64,000 bases of DNA from Variovorax sp. RA8 (lineage in GTDB: Bacteria; Pseudomonadota; Gammaproteobacteria; Burkholderiales; Burkholderiaceae_C), in NCBI RefSeq assembly GCF_901827175.1, contig NZ_LR594662.1, forward strand, positions 6,200,001 through 6,264,000, given 5' to 3'. The notes under the pieces are model-generated. The model had not been told where the DNA came from and did not search any database. It saw nothing but the letters and a program-made list of their open reading frames with translations. Each line of letters begins with the position of its first letter. Within the stretch, counting starts at the first letter, position 1. This document shows positions 26,654 through 35,942 of this stretch, in pieces. Position numbers and translations under genes: made by a program.

Positions 26654-27133
26654 ATGAAAATCCAGAAAGACACCGTCGTGACCCTGCGCTACAAGGTCGC
26701 CGACGCCACCACGAGCAAGCTGATCGAGGAAAGCCGCGACCCGATGGTCTACCTCCATGGCGGCTACAACAACACCTTCCCCAAGATCGAGGCCGCGCTG
26801 GAGGGCAAGGAAGCGGGCTTCCAGGCCACGCTGCACCTGGCGCCCAGCGATGCCTTCGGCGAGCGCGACGAGTCGCTGCTGCGCACCATCCCGAAGGCGG
26901 ACTTTCCGCCCGGCGTCAAGGTCGGCGGCCAGCTCGAGGGCCGCAACGACCAAGGCGAACCGCAGGTGTTCAACGTGGTGAAGATCAAGGGCCCGCAGGT
27001 GATCCTCGACGCCAATCATCCGCTCGCGGGCAAGTCACTCAAGTTCAGCCTGAGCGTGACCGGCGTGCGCGCGGCGACGCAGGAAGAGATTGCGCATCGC
27101 CATGTGCATGGCGAGCACGGCCATCATCACTGA
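26654..27133 (+). CDS. SlyD-like FKBP-type peptidyl-prolyl isomerase
   Basis: The 159-residue protein has the SlyD layout: an FKBP half-domain (VTLRYKVADATTSKLIEES, DPMVYLHGGYNNTFPKIEAALEGKEAG), an insert-in-flap chaperone domain (LAPSDAFGERDESLLRTIPKADFP) and a short His-rich tail (HRHVHGEHGHHH) able to bind nickel or similar metals. It would speed proline isomerisation during cytosolic folding. The divergent SDR gene lies upstream. Confidence 0.9.
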   Translation: MKIQKDTVVTLRYKVADATTSKLIEESRDPMVYLHGGYNNTFPKIEAALEGKEAGFQATLHLAPSDAFGERDESLLRTIPKADFPPGVKVGGQLEGRNDQGEPQVFNVVKIKGPQVILDANHPLAGKSLKFSLSVTGVRAATQEEIAHRHVHGEHGHHH

Positions 27134-27194
27134 GCGCGGACCCGACTGTCCGTGCACTGGAGCCACAAATAGCGCACCGCAAGGATCGCAGCCA

Positions 27195-27434
27195 TCACGC
27201 CGCATCCTCCCCCTCGACCTGCGGCCGGCCCAGTGCCAAGAAGGCCTTCGACCTGTCCTGCGGCCAGAGCTTGACAAGGTCTGTCAGGCGCTTGGCGTCG
27301 CCTGCAGGCGCGTCGGCCTTCGCGGGGAGGTCGGTCGCGATGCCGGTTTCCCACGCTTCCGCCTGGGTGGGCTGCTTGGTTGAAGGCGGCACGATGGTCG
27401 GATCGGAATCCGGGGGCGGGGTGGCGATGGGCAT
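27195..27434 (-). CDS. Small hypothetical protein, 79 residues
   Basis: A proline- and charge-rich short protein (PPPDSDPTIVPPSTKQPTQA, later KRLTDLVKLWPQDRSKAFLALGRPQVEGEDAA). Not recognised. CAAGGAGT lies 8 bases before the ATG. Its promoter region carries the same CTACCTT and TTCCTACAC pair seen before another small gene, which is a reason to accept it as real. Confidence 0.6.
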   Translation of the reverse strand: MPIATPPPDSDPTIVPPSTKQPTQAEAWETGIATDLPAKADAPAGDAKRLTDLVKLWPQDRSKAFLALGRPQVEGEDAA

Positions 27435-27459
27435 TTCGGGTGACTCCTTGCGTCACTGC

Positions 27460-27466
27460 AAGGTAG
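27460..27466 (-). promoter_or_regulatory. RpoS-like -10 element (CTACCTT)
   Basis: On the minus strand CTACCTT lies 26 bases before the 79-residue protein start and TTCCTACAC lies 26 bases further upstream. The arrangement matches the one at 16689-16720. Confidence 0.35.
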
Positions 27467-27534
27467 CCCCCGGTTGCGCGGCCCCTGTGTAGGAAGGCGC
27501 CCTGGGCCAGGCGGGGCGCCGTCCCGGCTTCGTG

Positions 27535-27873
27535 TCAGACCCACCAGCACCCGGCGGCCAGCGCGGCGGCCAGGGCGATCAGGCTGGTGTTCTCGACGGC
27601 ACGCCAGATGACCTGCGGCACGTCGCCGCCACCCGGCACATTGGCCGCGGCCATGACCGAGAAGGTGCAGACGCCCAGTGCGTAATAACCCATCACGGCC
27701 AGGAAGGGGATGGCGAAGCGCCTCACCGGGCCTGGCGTCTGGCGCGGCGCCCGGACCGACGTGGGCAGCTGCAGCGGCAGCGGCAAGGGCTGGGTGCACA
27801 TGGTTCGGGTGGGGACGCCGCCCTTTCCGTGACGGCGGTCCTGGTGGCGCTGCTGAAATGGCTGCTGGTCCAT
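27535..27873 (-). CDS. Small membrane protein with two hydrophobic helices
   Basis: The C-terminal part has two hydrophobic segments (FAIPFLAVMGYYALGVCTFS and TSLIALAAALAAGCWWV) and ends there. The N-terminal part is hydrophilic and basic. No family is recognised. The start is uncertain: an ATG at 27873 (MDQQPFQQRH) is used, but one at 27801 (MCTQPLPL) would give a shorter protein and neither has a good ribosome site. Confidence 0.45.
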   Translation of the reverse strand: MDQQPFQQRHQDRRHGKGGVPTRTMCTQPLPLPLQLPTSVRAPRQTPGPVRRFAIPFLAVMGYYALGVCTFSVMAAANVPGGGDVPQVIWRAVENTSLIALAAALAAGCWWV

Positions 27874-28152
27874 GTTGTTCTGCTCGTGGAGGCGAGGCTC
27901 GCGACGGTCTCTCTCGCCGCGGCCTGCGATGTCGAAGGGCTTGCAAGCCCGTGGCCGGAATTGTGGGCCCGCCCGGCCGCCGCCCATTGAGCGAACAGGA
28001 CGGCAATCGCCATGCAGATCGTTGCGTTGGCGAGGCGACAGCGTCCTGCGCCCGGCACTTCACCCCGCCGGGACTGCCCCCACCTGCGGTGAACCATGCC
28101 CGGTCGCTTCGATCGGATCAGAATGAATGTCTGTCGCACAGGAAAGAACATC

Positions 28153-29226
28153 ATGAGCGCCGCCGGCCCCATCGTCCGCCTCGAAGCCCTCGGCTTCCCC
28201 TGGAAGACCATCGATCCCTTCCTGTTCTGCGCCTACCACGACGACGCCTACCCGCGCGCCAACGCGCAGATGGGGCCCGAAGCCTCGCTGGCCGGGCGCG
28301 ATCTCGGCCAGGACTTCAGCCGCAAGGACGGCTGGAGCATGTACCACGGTAACGCGGTGCCGGGGTTCCCGGGCCATCCGCATCGCGGCTTCGAGACGGT
28401 GACCATCGTGCGCAAGGGCCTCATCGACCATTCCGATTCGCTGGGCGCGACCGCGCGCTTCGGCGGCGGCGACGTGCAATGGCTCACCGCCGGCCGCGGC
28501 ATCGTGCACGCGGAGATGTTCCCGCTGCTGGACCGGGCCGGGCCCAATCCGCTGGAGCTGTTCCAGATCTGGCTCAACCTGCCGGCGCGCAGCAAGATGG
28601 CGCAGCCGCACTTCACCATGTTCTGGGCCGAGGACATCCCGCGCTTCACCGCGATGGATGGCGAGGGCCGCTCGACCGAGGTGGCCAGCGTCGCCGGGCG
28701 CATCCCGCCGATCGATGGTGCGCCGGGCGCCGGGGGGCCGCTGACGCCGCCGCCCGATTCGTGGGCCGCGCAGCCCGATGCCGACGTGGCCATCTGGACC
28801 CTGAAGATGGAGCCCCATGCCTGCTGGGTGCTGCCCGCCGCGACGGGCCAGGGCACGCGGCGCAGCCTGTACTTCTTCAAGGGCCGCTCGGTCAGCGTGG
28901 CGGGCCAGAAGGTCGACCACCATGCCGCGATCGAGCTGCGCGCGGATGCCCGGGTGGAGCTCATCAATGGCGACGAGGAAAGCGAGTTCCTGGTGCTGCA
29001 GGGCCGGCCGATCGGCGAACCGGTGGCGCAGTACGGTCCCTTCGTGATGAACACGCAGGCCGAGATTGCGCAAGCCATGGCCGACTACCGCCGCACCCAG
29101 TTCGGCGGCTGGCCCTGGGCCGACATGGCGCCGGTGCATGGGCACGATCCGGCGCGCTTTGCACGGCATCCGGATGGGAGCGAGGAACGGCCCGAGCTGC
29201 CGGCGGGCGCGCTCGCCCGCGGCTAG
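28153..29226 (+). CDS. Pirin-family cupin protein
   Basis: The 357-residue protein has the pirin signatures GHPHRGFETVTIV (metal-binding His pair), the downstream LTAGRGIVHAEM with His and Glu ligands, and a C-terminal cupin (KGRSVSVAGQKVDHHAAIEL). Bacterial pirins are iron cupins, some with quercetin dioxygenase activity and some regulators of other enzymes. The role here is unknown. GGAAAG precedes the ATG at 28153. The length of over 350 residues is above the usual ~290 because of an insert with GAPGAGGPLTPPPDS. Confidence 0.9.
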   Translation: MSAAGPIVRLEALGFPWKTIDPFLFCAYHDDAYPRANAQMGPEASLAGRDLGQDFSRKDGWSMYHGNAVPGFPGHPHRGFETVTIVRKGLIDHSDSLGATARFGGGDVQWLTAGRGIVHAEMFPLLDRAGPNPLELFQIWLNLPARSKMAQPHFTMFWAEDIPRFTAMDGEGRSTEVASVAGRIPPIDGAPGAGGPLTPPPDSWAAQPDADVAIWTLKMEPHACWVLPAATGQGTRRSLYFFKGRSVSVAGQKVDHHAAIELRADARVELINGDEESEFLVLQGRPIGEPVAQYGPFVMNTQAEIAQAMADYRRTQFGGWPWADMAPVHGHDPARFARHPDGSEERPELPAGALARG

Positions 29227-29232
29227 GGCAAC

Positions 29233-30525
29233 TCAGCCGCAGCCGGCGGGCGGCTGTACGAACCAGCGGCCACCCGCGCCCTGGTGCAGCGCCACCCTCG
29301 TGAAGAAGTAGTCCCAGGCGAAGCCGATGTCGCGCATGTCGCCGGTGCTGATGGCGCGCATGCCGAACAACCCGCCGTAGGTGGCGCGGCCGGCGCCGAC
29401 GTGGGCGCCCGGCGCGGCGACCACGCTGGTGCAGCTAGGTGGCGGAGGCGGAGGCGGAGGCGGTGGTGGCGGGCTGGTGGTGTCGGCCGCATGACGCGAG
29501 AAGAAGTCCCACACGATGTCCGGATAGCTCGGCCCGCGCTGCAGCGCCCACTTGCCATCGCGGCCCGCCTGCCCGCCGATCCAGTAGTGGCCGTGGTCGG
29601 TGTCGGCGGGATCGGGCGTGGCGGCCGGCCCGTTGTAGAACACCGTCTCCACCAGCGAGCGGCTGCCGGGCTGCGCATCGACGGTGTAGAAACTCTGCTG
29701 GCAGCCGTAGTCCGGCCCGTTGACAGGCGTGCAGGGTCGCTGCTGTGCCAGCGCCTCGGCCGGCGTGTCGCGCGCCGCGCCGCCGTTGAGCTGCAGCTGC
29801 GCATCGCGCAGGTTGCGGCCGGCAGGCTGGATCACGGTGCAGTCCTGGTTGTTCTGCAACACCAGCAGCGGGATCGGGTCGCTCGCATTGCGCTCGCGCC
29901 GCATGTCCGCCACCACCTGGTTCACCGCGTGGAAGCTCGCGTTGCCGGGGCAGCCCGAGAAGGACACCGAGGCCGCGTCCTCGCCATAGGGCAGGCCCGA
30001 GGCGCTGGCCGCCGCGGCGAAATACTCGTTGTGCGTGACCGAGAGCACCACCGCCATCGCCGCGCCCGAGGACAGCCCGGTCACGTAGCGCCGCCGCGGG
30101 TCGATGCCGAAGCGCGCCTCCACCTGCCGCCCGATCTGGTGCAGGTCCTCGGGCTCGCCGCGGCCCTGGTGGCGGTGCTGGTCGAGCCAGAAGCCCCAGC
30201 AGTTGGTGTTGCGCAGGCCGTCGTAGCTGGTGATGAAGGGGGCGACCAGGATGAAGCCGAAACGATCGGCTGCGGCGGTGAGGCCCCAGTCGCGCAGCAC
30301 GTCGTCGTGCGTCTGCTGGCAGCCATGCAGCGCCATCACCATCGGCGCCGGGGTGACGAGGCCATCCGGCACGTAGACCTTGTACTGGCGCTCGCGCGAG
30401 CCGGAATAGCTTTGCGGGGACAGGGTGAAGGCGCTGGTGGTGCCGGCCTGGGCGGGCCATGCGCTCGCCAGCACGAGCAGCCCGAGCAGGGCGATGGCGA
30501 CGCAGCGCGTCAGCGTAGAGGCCAT
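29233..30525 (-). CDS. Secreted polyhydroxyalkanoate depolymerase-type esterase
   Basis: The 430-residue protein has a signal peptide (LGLLVLASAWPAQA) and an alpha/beta-hydrolase catalytic domain of the PHB-depolymerase family: oxyanion region MALHGCQQT, lipase-like box GLSSG (catalytic Ser), then DTDHGHYW near the C-terminal end of the domain supplying His. A run of 12 prolines follows (29437-29472), and then an ~70-residue C-terminal domain with GAHVGAGRATYGG and two Cys (PPAGCG at the end). It should be secreted and hydrolyse short-chain polyesters or related esters. The C-terminal part could be a polymer-binding or accessory domain. AAAGGACGG precedes the ATG. Confidence 0.85.
   Translation of the reverse strand: MASTLTRCVAIALLGLLVLASAWPAQAGTTSAFTLSPQSYSGSRERQYKVYVPDGLVTPAPMVMALHGCQQTHDDVLRDWGLTAAADRFGFILVAPFITSYDGLRNTNCWGFWLDQHRHQGRGEPEDLHQIGRQVEARFGIDPRRRYVTGLSSGAAMAVVLSVTHNEYFAAAASASGLPYGEDAASVSFSGCPGNASFHAVNQVVADMRRERNASDPIPLLVLQNNQDCTVIQPAGRNLRDAQLQLNGGAARDTPAEALAQQRPCTPVNGPDYGCQQSFYTVDAQPGSRSLVETVFYNGPAATPDPADTDHGHYWIGGQAGRDGKWALQRGPSYPDIVWDFFSRHAADTTSPPPPPPPPPPPPSCTSVVAAPGAHVGAGRATYGGLFGMRAISTGDMRDIGFAWDYFFTRVALHQGAGGRWFVQPPAGCG
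29437..29472 (-). repeat. Poly-proline codon tract (linker)
   Basis: Twelve consecutive proline codons, mostly GGC/GGT/GGA-type on the plus strand, encode the hinge between catalytic and C-terminal domains of the esterase. The codons vary, so slippage is limited. Confidence 0.8.
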
Positions 30526-30588
30526 GGTGCACCGTCCTTTGGGCATGGGGGGCACCGATCTTGGCGTGAGCCCGCAACGCTCGCAATC

Positions 30589-32166
30589 CTACCCAAGGGG
30601 GAGCGTCCGCAGGCCCAGGGGCCCGGCTGCATGGCGCGCGAGCGCCGCGAGGTCCAGCCGCGCGCCGCACAGCGCGATATGGCCGTCGGGCCGCAGCAAA
30701 TAGAACGAAAGCTGCGGCAGCTTCTGGCGCGCCAGTTCCGCTGCGTTGCCGGGGTCCGGCGGGAAGGCATGGACGCGCACCCGCTCGCCGGGCAGGAGCA
30801 GGGGCGCCTGCGGCGCCGGCTGGCCGAACACGAGCAGGTGGAAATGCAGGTCATCGAGCTTGTCGAACACGTCCTGCGGCGGCCCGTCCGCCGAGAAGCG
30901 CAGCCGAAGCCACGGAAAACGATCGCCAGCGCGCGGCGCGCCCTGGGGCGGGTCGTCCAGCGAGAGCGACAGGGCGCTGGCTCGATAGTGGATGCCGATC
31001 TGCGACACCACCCGAAAGGCCATGCGTTGAATGCGCGGCCGGCTCATGGCCAGCGCGCCGACGCGTGCCAGCACCTCGGTGCGCAGCAGGCCGGCGAACC
31101 AGTTGTCGGACACCACCAGCTTGAAGCCGCGGTCGGTGGTGTCGAGCAGGCGTCGCGCGACCGGCAGGCGCTCGGCCTCGTACGAGTCCAGCAGCGCCTC
31201 ATCGGCCTGCCCCTGCACGACCAGGGCCAGCTTCCACCCCAGGTTGTAGGCGTCCTGCAGGCCCGTGTTCATGCCCTGCGCGCCGACCGGGCTGTGGATG
31301 TGGGCCGCATCGCCGAGCACGAAGGCGCGGCCCTCGCGAAAGCGCGAGGCGCTGCGGTGATGGATGCGGTAGGTGGAGAACCAGCTGCAGCCCTCGAAGG
31401 CGAGGCCGGCGCCGGCCTCCTTGCGCACAGAGGGAATCACGTCATCGAAGCGCACACCCTCCCTGTCGCGCAGCGCCGCCGGCAGGATGCCGACCAGGCG
31501 CCAGTGGTCCTGCCCGCGCATCGGGAACAGCAGGTGGAAGCCGTCCTTGTACAGGTAGACGTTGACCTCGTCCGGCACCATGCTGCCGGTCGCCTGCACG
31601 TCGGCGACGAAGAACACATGCTCGTAGGACGCGCCCGGAAAGCCGATTCCGCTCTGCTCGCGCACCGCGCTGCGGGCGCCGTCGCAGCCGGCGACCCAGG
31701 CGGTCTCGATCTCCTGCATCTCGCCGCTCGCCAGCTTCAGCGTCGCCGTCGCGCACTCGGGCGTCTGGGTGAGGGCCAGCAGCTCGGTGTTCCAGCGGAC
31801 CGAGAGGCCGAAGTCGTGCAGCCGCTCGCCCAGGATCTTCTCGTTGTCGTCCTGTCCGAGCACGAGAATGTAGGGATAGGGGCTCAGCTGCGCGCCCGCA
31901 TCGCCGAGCGGAACGCGTGCCATGCGCCGCCCTTCGGCCCACAGGTTGGCGCCCGAGCCGCGCTTGCCGAGCGCCAGTGCGCGGTCCACCACGCCCAGCT
32001 TCGCGTAGATCTCCAGCGTGCGCGCCTGCACGCCCAGGGCCCGGGTCTCGCGCGCCGGTCCCGCGTGGCGATCGATGATCAGCGTGCGCACGCCACGACG
32101 CGCTAGCTGGTTGGCCAGCATGAGGCCGGTGGGACCGGCACCGACGACAAGGACATCGCAATCCAT
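30589..32166 (-). CDS. FAD-dependent aromatic monooxygenase
   Basis: The 525-residue protein is a group A flavin hydroxylase. It has the N-terminal GxGxxG (VVGAGPTGLMLANQLARRG), the DG motif (GCDGARSAVR) and the GD motif (LGDAAHIHSPVGAQGMNTGLQ), plus a C-terminal thioredoxin-like domain (FYLLRPDGHIALCGARL) as in pentachlorophenol or phenol hydroxylases. Substrate unknown. AAGGAG lies 5 bases before the ATG at 32166; a GTG two codons upstream overlaps that site. It stands alone, with the esterase downstream on the same strand. Confidence 0.88.
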   Translation of the reverse strand: MDCDVLVVGAGPTGLMLANQLARRGVRTLIIDRHAGPARETRALGVQARTLEIYAKLGVVDRALALGKRGSGANLWAEGRRMARVPLGDAGAQLSPYPYILVLGQDDNEKILGERLHDFGLSVRWNTELLALTQTPECATATLKLASGEMQEIETAWVAGCDGARSAVREQSGIGFPGASYEHVFFVADVQATGSMVPDEVNVYLYKDGFHLLFPMRGQDHWRLVGILPAALRDREGVRFDDVIPSVRKEAGAGLAFEGCSWFSTYRIHHRSASRFREGRAFVLGDAAHIHSPVGAQGMNTGLQDAYNLGWKLALVVQGQADEALLDSYEAERLPVARRLLDTTDRGFKLVVSDNWFAGLLRTEVLARVGALAMSRPRIQRMAFRVVSQIGIHYRASALSLSLDDPPQGAPRAGDRFPWLRLRFSADGPPQDVFDKLDDLHFHLLVFGQPAPQAPLLLPGERVRVHAFPPDPGNAAELARQKLPQLSFYLLRPDGHIALCGARLDLAALARHAAGPLGLRTLPLG

Positions 32167-32334
32167 GGCCACTCCTTTCAGGCGCTTTCACCCGTTCGTC
32201 ATTGGGCGCCTGCAGATCGTCCTCGCGCAACTCCCGGCGACCGAGGCCAGCCGGAGCCGGCGCGCGCGCATGGCGCACGATGCGGCACACGGCTACCATG
32301 CGCGTGGCGCGCGGTGCGCCTGGCAGGAGGACGT

Positions 32335-32778
32335 ATGGCGACAGCGGGGGAAGGCGGCGCGGCGGACTTCGGCGCCGCCCGAAACGCATGGTGGAACTGG
32401 GACGTGCCGCCCTGGCCGTGGTCGTCGGTCGCACCGCAGCGGCTCGATCAGCAGATCAACCCGGGCTGGTCGCTGTTCAACGTCACCTACAACAACTCTT
32501 CAGCGCCCGCCATCGAGCGCGATGTGCTGCAGCAGCACAGCTACGGGCGCCAGATCGGCCGGCTGATGGACGCGATCTCGGTCCTGGTCGAGCGCCTTCC
32601 GGCCAGCGCCAGGGACGATCCGCGCATCGACGACTTCAAGGCGCTTGCGGATGACATTGCGCGCATCAAGAAGAATGCGCGCCTGCCCCGGCTGGAACGC
32701 CTGCAGCAGGACATCGAGGCGCTGCGGGAGGAGGACCCGAAGGCCTATGCGCAGCTCAAGGCCATGCTCGCGCGCTGA
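32335..32778 (+). CDS. Hypothetical protein, 147 residues
   Basis: The protein opens with an unusual Trp/Pro-rich stretch (NAWWNWDVPPWPWSSV), then NPGWSLFNVTYNNSSAPAIE, and ends in a helical, charged coiled-coil-like part (FKALADDIARIKKNARLPRLERLQQDIEALREE). It is soluble and not recognised. CAGGAGG lies 5 bases upstream of the ATG at 32335. It is divergent from the monooxygenase and convergent with leuB. Confidence 0.65.
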   Translation: MATAGEGGAADFGAARNAWWNWDVPPWPWSSVAPQRLDQQINPGWSLFNVTYNNSSAPAIERDVLQQHSYGRQIGRLMDAISVLVERLPASARDDPRIDDFKALADDIARIKKNARLPRLERLQQDIEALREEDPKAYAQLKAMLAR

Positions 32779-32788
32779 CGCGCCACCC

Positions 32789-33859
32789 TCAACCCCGCAC
32801 CGCCGCTACCACCGCCTCGCCCATCTCGCGCGTGCCCACGCGCCGCATGCCGGGCTGGAAGATGTCGCCGGTGCGCAGGCCCTCGGCCAGCACCTTGCGG
32901 ACCGCGGCCTCGACGCGGTCCGCGTGCTCGGCCAGCCCGAAGGAATAGCGCAGCATCATCGCCATCGAGAGGATGGCGGCGAGCGGGTTCGCCAGGTCCT
33001 TGCCGGCGATGTCGGGCGCCGTGCCGTGCACCGGCTCGTACAGCCCCTTGGTGCCCGCAGCCATCGAGGCCGAAGGCAACATGCCGATCGACCCGGTCAG
33101 CATCGCGGCCGCATCCGAGAGGATGTCGCCGAAGATGTTGCCGGTGACGATCACGTCGAACTGCTTCGGCGCGCGCATCAGCTGCATCGCGGCGGCGTCG
33201 ACGAAGAGATGCGTGAGCTCCACGTCCGGGTACTCGGCGCCGACGCGCGTGACCACCTCTCGCCACAGCTGCATCACCTCCAGCACGTTGGCCTTGTCCA
33301 CCGAGCAGAGCTTGCGCCGGCGCGCCCGCGCGGTGCGGAAGGCGACGTGCGCGATGCGCTCCACTTCGGGCTCGGAGTAGCGCATCGTGTTGAAGGCCTC
33401 GCGCTCGCCGCGCGCGTTGGTGCCGCTGCCGCGCGGCTCGCCGAAGTAGACATCGCCGGTGAGCTCGCGCAGGATCATCAGGTCCAGGCCCTCGATCACC
33501 TCGGGCTTGAGGGTGGAGGCGCCGATCAGCTCGGGAAAGAGGAAGGCCGGCCGGAAGTTGGCGAACAAGCCCAGGTCCTGGCGCAGCCGCAGCAGGCTGG
33601 CGCCGGGCCGCATGGCAAAGGCGATGGCCTCGTCGCCGGGCATCCCGGCAGAGCCGAACAGGATGGCGTCCGCGGCGCGCGCGATGGCGAGCGTGGCCTG
33701 CGGCAGCGGGTCGCCGGCACTGTCGATGCCGGCCTGGCCGATCGGCGCCTCGACCAGCTCCACGGCCTGGCCGGAACCCAGCACGGCCTTCAGCACGCGC
33801 ACGGCTTCGGCCGTGACTTCGGGGCCGATGCCGTCACCGGGCAACACTGCGATCTTCAT
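32789..33859 (-). CDS. leuB: 3-Isopropylmalate dehydrogenase-like oxidoreductase
   Basis: The 356-residue protein has all LeuB hallmarks: GDGIGPEV at the start, [14 protein letters not shown], the NADP/NAD-site [36 protein letters not shown] and [14 protein letters not shown]. It oxidatively decarboxylates 3-isopropylmalate or a close analogue. It ends an operon Bug-leuC-leuD-leuB. Because the operon starts with a periplasmic receptor gene, it may be a paralogue used on an imported branched hydroxy acid rather than for leucine; the sequence alone does not decide. Confidence 0.88.
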   Translation of the reverse strand: MKIAVLPGDGIGPEVTAEAVRVLKAVLGSGQAVELVEAPIGQAGIDSAGDPLPQATLAIARAADAILFGSAGMPGDEAIAFAMRPGASLLRLRQDLGLFANFRPAFLFPELIGASTLKPEVIEGLDLMILRELTGDVYFGEPRGSGTNARGEREAFNTMRYSEPEVERIAHVAFRTARARRRKLCSVDKANVLEVMQLWREVVTRVGAEYPDVELTHLFVDAAAMQLMRAPKQFDVIVTGNIFGDILSDAAAMLTGSIGMLPSASMAAGTKGLYEPVHGTAPDIAGKDLANPLAAILSMAMMLRYSFGLAEHADRVEAAVRKVLAEGLRTGDIFQPGMRRVGTREMGEAVVAAVRG

Positions 33860-33876
33860 GGGGAACAACTCTTTCT

Positions 33877-34500
33877 TCAGGCAGGAGGAACAGACGGAAG
33901 GGGTGAAAGAAGCCAGGCGCGCTCGCGCTCGAAGGCCTCGATGCGCGCGGTCTGGCCGAGGGTGTAGTCCAGCTCGTCCAGGCCCTCGAGCAGGCACTGG
34001 CGCGCGAAGGGATCGATCTCGAAGGCATCGCAGCCACCGTCGCTCGCGTGCACGCGCTGGGCCGCCAGGTCGATGCGCAGGTGCGCACCGGGCTCGCGCT
34101 GCAGCAGGGCCAGCAGCGCCTCGACGCGCGGCTCGGGCAGGCGCACGGGCAGCAGGCCGTTCTTCAGCGCGTTGGAGAAGAAGATGTCGCCGAAGCTGGG
34201 CGCGATCACGGCGCGGAAGCCGCCGTCGACCAGCGCCCACACGGCGTGCTCGCGCGAGGAGCCGCAGCCGAAGTTGCGGCCCGCCACGAGGATGCGGGCC
34301 TGCGCATAGGCCGTGTCGTTGAGCGGGAAATCGGCGCGCCGCGCGCCCTGCGCATCGTGCCGCACGTCGCGGAACAGGAACTCGCCGAAGTCGGCGGCGC
34401 GCGGCTTCTGCAGGTAGAGCGCCGGCACGATCTGGTCGGTGTCGACGTTGATGCGCGCCAGCGGCGCGGCCACGGCATCGAGCTGGGTGAAGGCTTGCAT
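33877..34500 (-). CDS. leuD: 3-Isopropylmalate dehydratase small subunit
   Basis: The 207-residue swivel subunit of the aconitase-type isopropylmalate isomerase. Hallmarks: [31 protein letters not shown] and [23 protein letters not shown]. It pairs with LeuC. The start lies 11 bases after the leuC stop, and leuB starts 17 bases after its stop, so the genes are co-transcribed. Confidence 0.92.
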   Translation of the reverse strand: MQAFTQLDAVAAPLARINVDTDQIVPALYLQKPRAADFGEFLFRDVRHDAQGARRADFPLNDTAYAQARILVAGRNFGCGSSREHAVWALVDGGFRAVIAPSFGDIFFSNALKNGLLPVRLPEPRVEALLALLQREPGAHLRIDLAAQRVHASDGGCDAFEIDPFARQCLLEGLDELDYTLGQTARIEAFERERAWLLSPLPSVPPA

Positions 34501-34511
34501 GGTGTGCGTCC

Positions 34512-35942
34512 TCAGTGCGCCTGCAGCAGCGCGCGCACGTCGGTCAGCCGCCCCGTCACCGCCGCGGCGGCGGCCATGGCGGGGCTCATCAGGTGTGTGC
34601 GCGCGCCCGGCCCTTGCCGGCCCACGAAGTTGCGGTTGGAGGTGGAGGCGCAGCGCTGCCCCGGCGCGACCTGGTCGCCGTTGGTGCCCAGGCACATCGA
34701 GCAGCCCGCATGCCGCCACTGGAAGCCGGCCGCGCGGAACACCGCGTCCAGGCCCTCGTCCTCGGCCTGCTGCTTGACCAGGCCGGAGCCGGGCACCACC
34801 CAGGCCTCCACGCCCTCGGCCACGCGGCGGCCGCGCGCCACCGCGGCGGCGCTGCGCAGGTCCTCGATGCGGCCATTGGTGCAGGAGCCGATGAAGACGC
34901 GCTGCACCGCGATGTCTTCCAGCCGCTGGCCGGGGGCGAGGCCCATGTAGGCCAGGACACCCTGCATCGCAGCGCGCCGGTCGGCATCGCCGGCTTCCGC
35001 CGGATCGGGCACGCGGCCCGAGATGGGCAGCACGTCCTCGGGGCTGGTGCCCCAGGTGACCATGGGCGCGATTTCGTTGGCATGCAGCGCGATCTCGCGG
35101 TCGAAGGCGGCCTCGGCATCGCCGGGCAGCTGGCGCCAGCGGGCGAGCGCGGCCTCCCAGTCGGCGCCCGTCGGCGCCTGCGGGCGGCCGGCCAGCCACG
35201 CGAAGGTGGTGTCGTCCGGCGCGATCATCCCGGCGCGCGCGCCAGCCTCGATGGACATGTTGCACACGGTCATGCGTGCTTCCATCGACAACGCGCGGAT
35301 CGCCTCGCCCGCGTACTCGATCACATGGCCGGTCGCGCCCGCGGCGCCGATGCGGCCGATGATGGCCAGGATGATGTCCTTGGCGGTCACGCCCGCACCC
35401 AGCCGGCCGTCGACGCTGACGCGCAGCGTGCGCGGCTTGCGCTGCCACAGGGCCTGCGTGGCCAGCACATGCGCCACTTCCGAAGCCCCGATGCCGAAGG
35501 CCAGCGCGCCCAATGCGCCATGCGTGGAGGTGTGGCTGTCGCCGCAAACGATCAGCATGCCCGGCAGGCTCAGGCCCTGCTCGGGGCCGACCACGTGCAC
35601 GATGCCTTGGCGCAGGTCGTCCAGGCCGAAGAAGCGGATGCCGGAGGCAGCGCAGTCGTCGGCCAGCGCCTGGGCCATGGCGCGCTTCTCCGGATCGGCG
35701 ATGCGGCCGAGGTCACGCGAGGCGGTGGGCACGTAGTGGTCCGGCGTGGCGAAGGCCAGGTCCGGGCGTCGCACCGGCAGGCCGCGCTCGCGCAGCATCT
35801 GGAAGGCCGGGGCGGAGCCGTCCTGCACCAGGTGCCGATCGACATGGAGCAGGCTCTGCCCGTCGTCGCGCTGCATCACGACATGCTGCGACCAGATCTT
35901 GTCGAACAAGGTGCGGGGAGCGGGAGAAGCAGGCATCGGCAT
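34512..35942 (-). CDS. leuC: 3-Isopropylmalate dehydratase large subunit
   Basis: The 476-residue [4Fe-4S] dehydratase subunit. [32 protein letters not shown] and the cluster cysteines in [11 protein letters not shown] and [13 protein letters not shown] are present. It isomerises 2- and 3-isopropylmalate with LeuD, or an analogue. The ATG overlaps the Bug stop (TGATG), so translation is coupled to the receptor gene. Confidence 0.92.
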   Translation of the reverse strand: MPMPASPAPRTLFDKIWSQHVVMQRDDGQSLLHVDRHLVQDGSAPAFQMLRERGLPVRRPDLAFATPDHYVPTASRDLGRIADPEKRAMAQALADDCAASGIRFFGLDDLRQGIVHVVGPEQGLSLPGMLIVCGDSHTSTHGALGALAFGIGASEVAHVLATQALWQRKPRTLRVSVDGRLGAGVTAKDIILAIIGRIGAAGATGHVIEYAGEAIRALSMEARMTVCNMSIEAGARAGMIAPDDTTFAWLAGRPQAPTGADWEAALARWRQLPGDAEAAFDREIALHANEIAPMVTWGTSPEDVLPISGRVPDPAEAGDADRRAAMQGVLAYMGLAPGQRLEDIAVQRVFIGSCTNGRIEDLRSAAAVARGRRVAEGVEAWVVPGSGLVKQQAEDEGLDAVFRAAGFQWRHAGCSMCLGTNGDQVAPGQRCASTSNRNFVGRQGPGARTHLMSPAMAAAAAVTGRLTDVRALLQAH

